Assembly (NCBI RefSeq): GCF_900089455.2
Contig: NZ_LT907988.1
Location: 1,302,001 to 1,366,000 of the forward strand
Length of the DNA: 64,000 nt
Reading direction: 5' to 3'
Origin: Orrella dioscoreae
Lineage (GTDB): Bacteria > Pseudomonadota > Gammaproteobacteria > Burkholderiales > Burkholderiaceae_B
Positions within the stretch are counted from its first letter, which is position 1, and every line of letters begins with the position of its first letter. The notes under the pieces are model-generated. The model ran no database searches, was not told the origin of the DNA, and worked only from the letters and a program-made list of their open reading frames with translations. A program made the position numbers and the translations under genes. Of this stretch, positions 50,501 to 56,577 are shown piece by piece.

Positions 50501-51362
50501 GGAGCAATTGGCCGTGGACAACGGGCTGTATTGGGTGGCAGCGCGGTTTCGGCTCTCGAATGGCACGGTGATCTATGGTGACCCCGATACCCTGCAAATC
50601 GCGGGCGCGGTGTTGGTGCGCAACGTGCTGGTGCAGCGTGATGAGGCGCCGGCGTGGGCAGGCACTGTGTCCGGCGGCGCGTACGTCTATGAGGGGTCGC
50701 TGACGCTGGCGCCGCAGGGCGATGTCTTGAGTATCTCGGACGTGTTGGCCGAGCAGGATGTTCTCTGGTACGGCGGCCCAGCACCCAGCGGCACGTATGC
50801 CGTGGCCGAGGCTGATCGTGTCGACATCGGCTATGTCACGCCGGTGCGCATCGACTTGGATGTGGAGTTTGCCGCCCGGAATATCAGTGCCGACATCCTG
50901 AGTTCGTCCGACATATTCGCCATTGCCGACGTTCTGAATGGCAGCGACCGGCAGTTCGTGACGGTGCGGCCGCAGATCCGGCATGCGCAGGAGGAGGGCG
51001 TTTGGTCCGACTGGATGGACTACGTGCCGGGCCTGATCAATGCGCGTTATTTCGACGTGCGGCTGCTGCTGAGCACCGACGACCCGCTGATCATCCCCTA
51101 CGTGACGCAGTTCACCTGGACGGTGGATGTGCCCGACCTGGTGCAGCACGGTGAGGGTCTGGCGGTCCCGCCAGAAGGTGTGTCCGTCACCTACGCCAAG
51201 CCGTTCCACGCCCGCCCCAACGTGCAGATCACCATCCTGGACGCGCAGGCTGGCGACCAGGCGGTGCTGACGACCTCCACGCTGACAGGATTCGAAATTC
51301 GCATCATCAACGGCGCCACCTCAGTGGCGCGTGAAATCAACTGGCTGGCACAGGGATATTGA
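47499..51362 (+). CDS. Tail tip / host specificity protein (TipJ, lambda J-like)
   Basis: The 1287-residue protein has an N-terminal beta-grasp-like part (FLPGETLGAYVQRTGVTIAQ), hydrophobic segments near 90-150 as in lambda I/J fusions, and the tip-protein core (GRNRARQWEPMAIIFGRHRV, RRAIGWNVSQGQYEVRVTKM, RVTWETDIEGYVATRGDVVS). Fibronectin-like modules follow (about 830-1000). It forms the tail tip and is the main receptor-binding candidate together with the fibre. The codon region around 48898 carries one AAACGCGTTT site. Confidence 0.94.
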   Translation: MEVIETPGPALVSLPNPVSHEGKDLAYAAFLPGETLGAYVQRTGVTIAQGPVDVWQNGRPVPEALWQRLIPRTGDLIVVRAYQPQGGGGGKILRTVAMLAVVVAAAWAGAAYGMAAGSFFGTSTAVGGALVSAGVALGGSIIISALLPPPRPTFGQLGTNKFETSPTYAISGGRNRARQWEPMAIIFGRHRVVPDLGAAPYTQQEGDDSYLTQLFHFGLQGTGVAISDIRIGDTPITSYQGVQTQVSGPDGRLGMVLGNVDTIQGATLVAYQSFTRTTPTDVTYITVELAARLFVIADDGGVGSRTVDVMIEYRPAGSTGDYTVLGGVNAVYATHYWAAERDGVQMLYGSTNPAEHWDGQETLVRDPYTRESVYAVWRWRPHPYRLGQPWQGVAPDPLVTPGISGYLLTGARQEPTRRAIGWNVSQGQYEVRVTKMTPDINSSRESNETAVQQILAYQVDQADYTGQTRLAVRIRASGQLNGQIDELNAMAAASAHVWNGSAWVFQHTRNPAWWFRWFAIGQRNAAGQRIYGGGLGAGEVDTDSIIAWAAWCDQKGLTFDWVLDRKMAAAEVLQIIARAGRASPTWQSGRLGVIWDAADLPVTAMFGPFNIRAGTFEVGYVNDGTVDEIVINFANAARNYQMDEVRARVPGAAATNNPLQLDLEGCTSADMAGREANLLAASQLWHRRRVTWETDIEGYVATRGDVVSFSHDLTVWGYSGRLMPGSRGAEDGQLPLMVLDGMVPTAGTGTVLLRGPEGQMRTVSVTSASGEVDQLTVVTSLDGFPMPGDTGYEDAQPLDWAWQFDPMATPGRRFKIVSVEPVNEGVRFQAIDDDPQYYASETNPYQYTPPRDGAGLSGVVFSLSASEAIMSVPADQVRVTFGWVLSREMPVRVAVSVNGRASPVQVVDGRSLDVTARTGDVVQITVTPAGSTGAGAPRSLTYTVQGLAAPLPPVIGLTSVFRDGLTVLVWRSVVDGRQPMYEVRLGDTWANGATVAITPALEQLAVDNGLYWVAARFRLSNGTVIYGDPDTLQIAGAVLVRNVLVQRDEAPAWAGTVSGGAYVYEGSLTLAPQGDVLSISDVLAEQDVLWYGGPAPSGTYAVAEADRVDIGYVTPVRIDLDVEFAARNISADILSSSDIFAIADVLNGSDRQFVTVRPQIRHAQEEGVWSDWMDYVPGLINARYFDVRLLLSTDDPLIIPYVTQFTWTVDVPDLVQHGEGLAVPPEGVSVTYAKPFHARPNVQITILDAQAGDQAVLTTSTLTGFEIRIINGATSVAREINWLAQGY

Positions 51363-51364
51363 CC

Positions 51365-52030
51365 ATGCAGACACAAACCCAAGTGACGACCACGCCGCCC
51401 CTGCCCGGGGTGGACTTGGTCACACAGATCAATGCCGCATTGCGGACTCACGGGACCAATCTGGCCGGGCCGGATGACCCTGCCGCCTTGGCGCTGCCTT
51501 ACTACACATGGGCAGACACGGGCACAAACAGGCTGCGCCGGCGCAATGCTGCCGGCTCGGCGTGGGTGGATATCGCCCCGATCCTGGGGCGCCTGCTGGC
51601 AGCCAGCGAGGTTGGCGACGCGGCGTTTGCGTCCATCGCAGGCACGGTGGCTGGCGGCGCGCTGTTTGAGATGGGGGCGAATTCCAACGGTCGGTGGTTG
51701 CGGTTCGCTGACGGCACGCAGATCTGCTTCACCATTTCGAATCTGAATTTGTCCGGCTCGTCATGGACATCCTCGCCGGGTGGTTTTTCCTATCTGCAGC
51801 TGGGAGCGCAGGTGATCCCGGCAGCATTTGTGGGCTCGGCGCCATCGTTGGTTGCAGGTTCGTTTTACGACAACGATATCTCGGGTCGTTCTGCGTATCT
51901 GGCAGGCATGTCGCAACCCACACTGACTCAGTTCCCAGCGGGGGGCTACCTCGTCTCACCAGCTGCCAGCGCGCCCGGATCGTCGAGCGGCAGCCTCCGC
52001 CTCATCACCCTTGGAAATTGGAAAACCTGA
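51365..52030 (+). CDS. Tail fibre protein
   Basis: The 221-residue protein reads LPGVDLVTQINAALRTHGTN, LPYYTWADTGTNRLRRRNAA and a Gly/Ser-rich C-terminus, with a DGTQICFTISNLNLSGSSW block typical of fibre tips. It should extend host binding by the tail tip. It starts two bases after the tip gene and overlaps the next gene by one base. Confidence 0.78.
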   Translation: MQTQTQVTTTPPLPGVDLVTQINAALRTHGTNLAGPDDPAALALPYYTWADTGTNRLRRRNAAGSAWVDIAPILGRLLAASEVGDAAFASIAGTVAGGALFEMGANSNGRWLRFADGTQICFTISNLNLSGSSWTSSPGGFSYLQLGAQVIPAAFVGSAPSLVAGSFYDNDISGRSAYLAGMSQPTLTQFPAGGYLVSPAASAPGSSSGSLRLITLGNWKT

Positions 52031-52320
52031 TGAACATTCACCTCACCCCCCAACTCAGTGATCGGCAGGTAACGGTCGAGCGTGACGGCGACGCCCTGAC
52101 CATCGACGGCCGGCGATTCGATTTCAGCGGCGTCACCGAGGGTGCCACGCTGCCCGAAAGCGCCATCGACTGCGACGTCATTCTGGGGCCGGTCGAGCGT
52201 ATCGACGGCGTTCTGCATGTCACGCTGCTACTGCCTCACGGCGCCGAGGCCAGTCAGGCCGCGCGCTTCCCCGCGCCCATCAACAACCCGCCCAACGGGC
52301 CTGTGGAGTTCCCGAAATGA
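52030..52320 (+). CDS. Tail fibre region protein, 96 residues
   Basis: The protein (MNIHLTPQLSDRQVTVERDG DALTIDGR...) is a small beta unit followed by VDGVLHVTLLLPHGAE-like strands and a Pro/Asn-rich end. Genes like this follow fibre genes in Burkholderia/Bordetella-type phages and may assist fibre assembly. It overlaps the DUF4376 gene by four bases. Confidence 0.7.
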   Translation: MNIHLTPQLSDRQVTVERDGDALTIDGRRFDFSGVTEGATLPESAIDCDVILGPVERIDGVLHVTLLLPHGAEASQAARFPAPINNPPNGPVEFPK

Positions 52321-52715
52321 CGATCGACTATTCGCATTTGGTCACGGCAGAGCACAAGCTGACCAGCGCCAGAGCGGCCGCATCCGCTCTGATCCAGGCC
52401 TGGCGCGACGGCGAGGAGCGCATCGGCGTGGTGTTCGACCATGACGGCCGCATGTGGGACGGCGACGACGCCAGCCTGGCGCGGCTGCAGGGCGCAATCG
52501 GCGGCGGCTTGGGCGCCGTACCCGATTTCTTCTGGACCGACCACGACAACGAGGACGTGCCGATGGATGGCGAGGCACTGGATGCGTTGCTGGTGGCCAT
52601 GCAGTCCGCACGCGCCCAGCGTGGATTCGAGATCCACCAGCGCCAGCGCGCCATGAAGGAAGCGGTGGCCACCATGAGCACCGCGGACCTGGCCGCGTTC
52701 ACGCCGGGCTGGTAG
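52317..52715 (+). CDS. DUF4376-like tail fibre accessory protein
   Basis: The 132-residue protein has DYSHLVTAEHKLTSARAAAS and FFWTDHDNEDVPMDGEALDA LL, then a helix with QRAMKEAVATMSTADLAAF, as in DUF4376 proteins at the end of tail fibre operons. It probably acts as fibre chaperone. Confidence 0.8.
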   Translation: MTIDYSHLVTAEHKLTSARAAASALIQAWRDGEERIGVVFDHDGRMWDGDDASLARLQGAIGGGLGAVPDFFWTDHDNEDVPMDGEALDALLVAMQSARAQRGFEIHQRQRAMKEAVATMSTADLAAFTPGW

Positions 52716-52748
52716 TCCGCAGCGTCCTAAGCAGTTCTGAGCCACAGG

Positions 52749-52769
52749 CCCGCACAAGCGGGTTTTTTT
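52749..52769 (+). terminator. Terminator before the lysis genes
   Basis: Stem CCCGC / GCGGG with an ACAA loop and seven T residues. Confidence 0.8.
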
Positions 52770-52784
52770 ACGCCTGGAGGAACC

Positions 52785-53228
52785 ATGCGCCTATCCCCAC
52801 ACTTCATCCTGGCCGAGCTGACCCGCTCGGACACCGCCGCGGCGCGCGGCATCGACAACACGCCGGGGCCTGCGCATCTGGCCAACCTGCAGCGGTTGGC
52901 CGAGACCCTGGAGAAGGTGCGCGCGCTGCTGGGACAGCCGATGCTCATCAGCAGTGGTTACCGCTCGCCGGCCTTGAACCGCGCCGTGGGCGGATCCACG
53001 ACCAGCGACCACAGCAACGGGCTGGCGGCTGATTTCACCAGCCCGCGCTTCGGCACGGTGCGCCAGGTCTGCGCAGCAATCCAAGGCAGCGGCATCGCCT
53101 TCGACCAGCTCATCTACGAGCAGGGCGCCACGGAATGGGTGCACCTGGGCATTGGCACGCGCATGCGCCGGCAGGTGCTGTCCTGGTCCCAGGCCCGCGG
53201 CTATGTGCCGGGCATCGTGAAGCTGTGA
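52785..53228 (+). CDS. Endolysin, peptidase M15 family
   Basis: The 147-residue enzyme has the zinc peptidase motif SDHSNGLAADF (His76, Asp83) and the second site EWVHLGIG (His120), with SGYRSPALNRAVGG before it. It cuts peptide bonds in peptidoglycan (D-Ala carboxypeptidase-type). There is no signal peptide, so it depends on a holin. CTGGAGG lies before the ATG. Confidence 0.93.
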   Translation: MRLSPHFILAELTRSDTAAARGIDNTPGPAHLANLQRLAETLEKVRALLGQPMLISSGYRSPALNRAVGGSTTSDHSNGLAADFTSPRFGTVRQVCAAIQGSGIAFDQLIYEQGATEWVHLGIGTRMRRQVLSWSQARGYVPGIVKL

Positions 53229-53235
53229 GGCGCTG

Positions 53236-53565
53236 ATGCAACTACCTGAAGAACTTGCAGGTTCGGGCCTGGGCGGTTGGCTGGGGGCGCTGGCAGCCAC
53301 CATCATAGGCGGCGGGCTGATGCTGCGCCGCTGGCTGTCTCGCGACTCGGTGGAGCGCGCGGGCGATGAGGCGCGCGTCGAGGTGATCGACATGCTCACT
53401 ACGCAGCTGGCCGCGGCGAACGCCCGCGCGGACATGTTCGCCAAGGAGCGCAACGACGCCTACCGCGAGGTGGCGGACCTGCGCGAGAAGATCGCGCGCC
53501 TGGAAACCCAGATGGGGTACATGCAGGCCAAACTGGAGAGACTCGATGCCAACCCGCATCCGTGA
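53236..53565 (+). CDS. Holin candidate with one membrane helix and coiled coil
   Basis: The 109-residue protein has a Gly-rich hydrophobic segment (GGWLGALAATIIGGGLMLRR) and a coiled coil (RNDAYREVADLREKIARLET). Its place directly after the endolysin suggests a holin or lysis regulator. The coiled coil is unusual for a plain holin. Confidence 0.65.
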   Translation: MQLPEELAGSGLGGWLGALAATIIGGGLMLRRWLSRDSVERAGDEARVEVIDMLTTQLAAANARADMFAKERNDAYREVADLREKIARLETQMGYMQAKLERLDANPHP

Positions 53566-54016
53566 GGCGATTGATCGCCTGTATCGCACCCATCCGCGCG
53601 CTGTGGCGCTGGTTGAGGGCTGGCTGCTGCTCGCCTTGATCGTGGGGGGCAGCGTGGCCATCGGCCGGCAATCAGGGCTGTCGAGCGCCGATGTCCAGGT
53701 GGCGGCCCTATCGGCCGCGCACCAGGCTGAACAGCAGCGCCTGATGGACATCAACCGGCAGCTGATGCTGATCATCCAGGACCGCCTGCCGCAAATCGCA
53801 GATACGGCCCAGGGGGCGGCCGAAACGGCGCAGGTCGCGGCGGAGAAGGCAGCTACGGCGGCGTCGCGTGCCGGCGCAGCGGGTAGCACTGCCAACACCG
53901 CGGCCACCACGGCGAAGAAGGCCGCTCAGCAGGCGGGGCAGGCTGCGCGCGCCGTGGATCGAGCGGTGACGCCTGCGCCCGCCGCGCCCGCCAGCGCACC
54001 GGAGTGGCTGAATTGA
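53546..54016 (+). CDS. Membrane protein of the lysis cassette
   Basis: The 156-residue protein has one membrane helix (ALVEGWLLLALIVGGSVAIG) and a long Ala/Thr/Gln-rich helical outer part (AAEKAATAASRAGAAGSTAN TAATT), which may span the periplasm. It overlaps the previous gene by 20 bases. A second holin or antiholin role is possible. Confidence 0.65.
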   Translation: MPTRIREAIDRLYRTHPRAVALVEGWLLLALIVGGSVAIGRQSGLSSADVQVAALSAAHQAEQQRLMDINRQLMLIIQDRLPQIADTAQGAAETAQVAAEKAATAASRAGAAGSTANTAATTAKKAAQQAGQAARAVDRAVTPAPAAPASAPEWLN

Positions 54017-54501
54017 GCGCGGCCCTATTGAAAAGGGCGCTGCCCTACCTGCTGTCGGGCGCCGTGGTGCTGGCCTTGTGGTTCGCACTCGGCTGGTATG
54101 GCGACCGGCGCGAGGACGTGGGCTACGGGCGCCGCGACCTGGAGGCGCGTGCCGAGGTTGCCGCCGCCCAGGCCGATGCAAGAGCAGAGGAACGGCGGCG
54201 TGTGGCCGCCATCGAGGAGATAAGGAATGAAGCCGACCAAGAACTGGCCGCTGTTGTTGAGCGTGAGCGCCGTGCTGCTGATGTCCGGGTGCGGGACGCA
54301 GTCGCGGAATATGCCCGTCGCCATCGACCCGCCAGCAATTCCGGCGCTGCCCAGTCAGGCGCGCCAGTCGGCGACCCCATCGGCATGTTCGCCGAGCTGC
54401 TTGGAGAGCTTGACGACCTGGCGGGCCAATACGCTGCAGCGGCTGACCGAGCCCGCGCCGCAGGACTGACCTGCGAGCGGGCCTATGACTCTCTGCGCTA
54501 G
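54013..54501 (+). CDS. i-spanin (Rz-like)
   Basis: The 162-residue protein has an N-terminal signal anchor (LPYLLSGAVVLALWFALGWY) and a coiled-coil periplasmic domain, as in Rz. I prefer the TTG at 54013, which overlaps the previous stop and has GGAG eight bases upstream; a GTG at 54004 is possible. The o-spanin gene lies inside it in another frame. Confidence 0.85.
   Translation: MSAALLKRALPYLLSGAVVLALWFALGWYGDRREDVGYGRRDLEARAEVAAAQADARAEERRRVAAIEEIRNEADQELAAVVERERRAADVRVRDAVAEYARRHRPASNSGAAQSGAPVGDPIGMFAELLGELDDLAGQYAAAADRARAAGLTCERAYDSLR
54227..54469 (+). CDS. o-spanin lipoprotein (Rz1-like), nested in Rz
   Basis: The 80-residue protein has a lipoprotein signal (LLLSVSAVLLMSGC) and a Pro-rich mature part (MPVAIDPPAIPALPSQARQS), the hallmark of Rz1. 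It lies wholly within the Rz gene in a shifted frame. With Rz it should fuse inner and outer membranes in the last step of lysis. Confidence 0.88.
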   Translation: MKPTKNWPLLLSVSAVLLMSGCGTQSRNMPVAIDPPAIPALPSQARQSATPSACSPSCLESLTTWRANTLQRLTEPAPQD

Positions 54502-54857
54502 GGCTTCGGCTTCAAAGCCGGCGGCGCCGGGGGATCGAATAGGGGGATGTAGTCTTCGAGGTCGTGCGGCACCGGCGCGCATTTACGCTTGGCAGGCCCC
54601 GCGGGCTCCAACGTCAGTTTGTCGGCACGCTTGCGTTGCACCACGGGCACATCCGCCAGCTCGGATTGAGCCACGCTGGCGACGGTGGGATTGATGCGGG
54701 GATGGGGGCCGAGCGAGGCCATCACCTGGTTGAACCGGAGCGCCAAGGCTTGGTAGCGCCGGATCTCCCATAGCAGCCGCCAAGTATCGGTCCCGGGGTG
54801 GGATCGCGCGGTGATCTCGCGCAGCTCGTCGTCGGTTAGGTAGGGGCGGAAAGACAT
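54498..54857 (-). CDS. Phage protein, 119 residues, opposite strand
   Basis: The protein (MSFRPYLTDDELREITARSH PGTDTW...) has a helical front and a disordered Pro/Lys-rich end (FDPPAPPALKPKP). It is transcribed towards the lysis genes and its stop touches the Rz end, so it has its own promoter. It may be a lysogenic-conversion gene. Function unknown. Confidence 0.7.
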   Translation of the reverse strand: MSFRPYLTDDELREITARSHPGTDTWRLLWEIRRYQALALRFNQVMASLGPHPRINPTVASVAQSELADVPVVQRKRADKLTLEPAGPAKRKCAPVPHDLEDYIPLFDPPAPPALKPKP

Positions 54858-55072
54858 GGCAATTCACTGGATGGGCGTACAGTGTATGCCGGGAAAAATA
54901 GGCGACGGATTGGTGCCAAAAGATGAAACAGTCCTTGTCTATCAACCCAAGCTTGCGGGGGCTGGCTCTCGTAACTGACGCGCTTGGTTGCTGCGCTAAC
55001 GTTCTGATTCTCAATGAGACATGCGCATCACGTTACGGTGGGTACAGGCCAACCAATACGAGGAGAGCCTGT

Positions 55073-55327
55073 ATGAATGCACGACGTAGCGATATCGAGA
55101 AACCAGCGGATAAAGCTCCGGAAGGCAGGAGGCCGGAGCAAGACGTGTTTCCCCATCCGGATGATGTGGAGCATCGGGCCACGCGGTTTGATGGCAACCC
55201 GAACCCCACGGCGGATGAAGCGGGAGGGATGTTCAAGCCTCGGGACGACACGCCCATCCTGATGGAAAAGCGTCGGGGCGCAAGGACCGGCGTGGTGGGT
55301 AAGCCAGCCACGCGGTCAAAGCACTAG
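55073..55327 (+). CDS. Small hydrophilic protein near attR, 84 residues
   Basis: The ATG at 55073 has AGGAG upstream. The protein (MNARRSDIEKPADKAPEGRR...) is highly charged, rich in Pro, Asp and Arg, and likely disordered. It is the last gene before the right attachment site. Function unknown. Confidence 0.6.
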   Translation: MNARRSDIEKPADKAPEGRRPEQDVFPHPDDVEHRATRFDGNPNPTADEAGGMFKPRDDTPILMEKRRGARTGVVGKPATRSKH

Positions 55328-55412
55328 CGATCCAAAGGCGAAATGGCGTCGGATGCCGTTCAGCATTCCTGTCGCCGCACCGTCGCACCGGCCAGGCATC
55401 ATTATCGAAAAC

Positions 55413-55442
55413 GCGGAACACGCTGCGGAACAAATGCGGAAC
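55413..55442. promoter_or_regulatory. Candidate integrase arm-type sites, right
   Basis: GCGGAAC occurs at 55413, 55425 and 55436, in direct orientation about one helical turn apart, 50-79 bp from attR. The heptamer also occurs beside attL. Confidence 0.6.
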
Positions 55443-55491
55443 GCCCGCCCTTTGCTCAAGGTGCGGGCGCTCTGAGAGTGGCGTATTTCCT

Positions 55492-55547
55492 TGGTGCCCG
55501 AGGCCGGACTCGAACCGGCACGACCTGAGGTCGGGAGATTTTAAGTC
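55492..55547. repeat. attR, inside the reconstituted tRNA-Leu gene
   Basis: Identical over 56 bases to 16005-16060. It covers the CCA end, T arm, variable arm and anticodon loop of the tRNA. The prophage thus supplies the 3' part of the working tRNA. Confidence 0.95.
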
Positions 55548-55576
55548 TCCTGTGTCTACCATTTCACCACTCGGGC
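55492..55576 (-). tRNA. tRNA-Leu(UAA)
   Basis: The 85-nt gene has acceptor stem GCCCGAG / CTCGGGC, anticodon arm GGAGA-CTTAAAA-TCTCC (anticodon UAA), a long variable arm and encoded CCA. It is the integration target of the prophage and stays intact. Confidence 0.95.
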
Positions 55577-55683
55577 CAGGGCGCGGCGGAGCCTGAGCCT
55601 GGGCGCCGCGCATCATCCCAGATAATCCTGGCTGCGGCAAATCATGGCAGGGCCCGCCGGCAGTCCCGCGAGGCGGCTGCCGT

Positions 55684-56577
55684 TCAGTCCAGGCAAGCGC
55701 TTGCCGCACTCGCCATGCGCAGCGCCCAAGGCAGCGACGCATTCAATGTTTCGCCGTGGGACAGGCCGGGCAGCATGCGGAACCGTGCATGCAGGTCCGG
55801 CCGTGCCGAGATGTCCTGCACAAAACGCTCGGCCTGCCCCGGCGTGGGGGCGCCGGACGCACAGTCCTGGCAACGTTCCTGCCGCACGCGCTCGGCGCCC
55901 CCTGCCAGCACCAGCAAGGCGCCGCGCGGCATCGAGGCGGGGCGTTGCGGCGCGCCCGTGATGCGCTGCGCCATGAACGGCGCGTGCCACCACAGCGAGG
56001 GGCTTGCGGCGACATAGCGGTCATAGGCGCCAGGTTGTGTGAGCAGGGCGTGCAGCACGAACAGGCCGCCATAGGAGTGGCCGTACAAGGTGCGTCGCCT
56101 GGGATCAATGTGCCAGTGTGCGGCGAGCTCGCCGTGCAAGCGGAGCAGGAACGCCAGGAAAAGGTCGGCGCCGCCATTCAGGCGCGCCGCGGAACGCGGG
56201 TCGGGTGCCGAACCGTGGGCGCCGGGTGGCAGCGGGGTGTAGTCCCACGCCCGGCTTGCGGTGTCGAAGCGGTCGTTGGTGTCGTAGCCCACGGCCACCA
56301 GCAACAGGCCTTGGGCCAGGGGCGCATGCGAGGGCAGCGCCTGCAGCACGGCATTGCCATCGAGCATGTAGGCCACAGGCCAGCCCTGGGCAGGCGCCGG
56401 GCCCGCCGGCTGACGGATCGTGACCCGCCAGGCGGTGTAGCCATCGTGACGCGCCAGCGAAAAAGTCTGCTGCAAGTGGGACATGGGCTGGATGGCGGCA
56501 GGCGCTTTCGCCAGCGCAATGCCTGGCAGGAGCGCCTGCGTGGCGCAGGCGATCAGGTGTCTGCGCCGGACATCCAT
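55684..56577 (-). CDS. Periplasmic siderophore esterase (IroE/Fes-like)
   Basis: The 297-residue alpha/beta hydrolase has the nucleophile elbow GHSYGGLF and a late His in LSGLSHGETLN-type context (PGLSHGETLNASL). The N-terminus MDVRRRHLIACATQALLPGI carries a twin-arginine-like signal. It should hydrolyse ferric enterobactin-type trilactone siderophores after uptake. The ATG overlaps the receptor stop by one base, so the two form one operon. Confidence 0.88.
   Translation of the reverse strand: MDVRRRHLIACATQALLPGIALAKAPAAIQPMSHLQQTFSLARHDGYTAWRVTIRQPAGPAPAQGWPVAYMLDGNAVLQALPSHAPLAQGLLLVAVGYDTNDRFDTASRAWDYTPLPPGAHGSAPDPRSAARLNGGADLFLAFLLRLHGELAAHWHIDPRRRTLYGHSYGGLFVLHALLTQPGAYDRYVAASPSLWWHAPFMAQRITGAPQRPASMPRGALLVLAGGAERVRQERCQDCASGAPTPGQAERFVQDISARPDLHARFRMLPGLSHGETLNASLPWALRMASAASACLD

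Larger units (their letters stand above)
16005..55547. mobile_element. Lambda-like siphoprophage integrated in tRNA-Leu(UAA)
   Basis: The element is bounded by a 56-bp exact direct repeat that is the 3' part of the tRNA-Leu gene. It holds a full set of genes in lambda order: integrase, left operon, CI/Cro immunity, CII-like, O/P replication, terminase, HK97-type head, long tail, lysis. No essential gene looks broken, so it may be inducible. The integrase is next to the left end. Confidence 0.97.

Noticed and set aside
51365-52715. Possible diversity-generating retroelement at the tail fibre, as in some Bordetella phages
   Set aside because: There is no reverse transcriptase gene and no template/variable repeat pair near the fibre genes.
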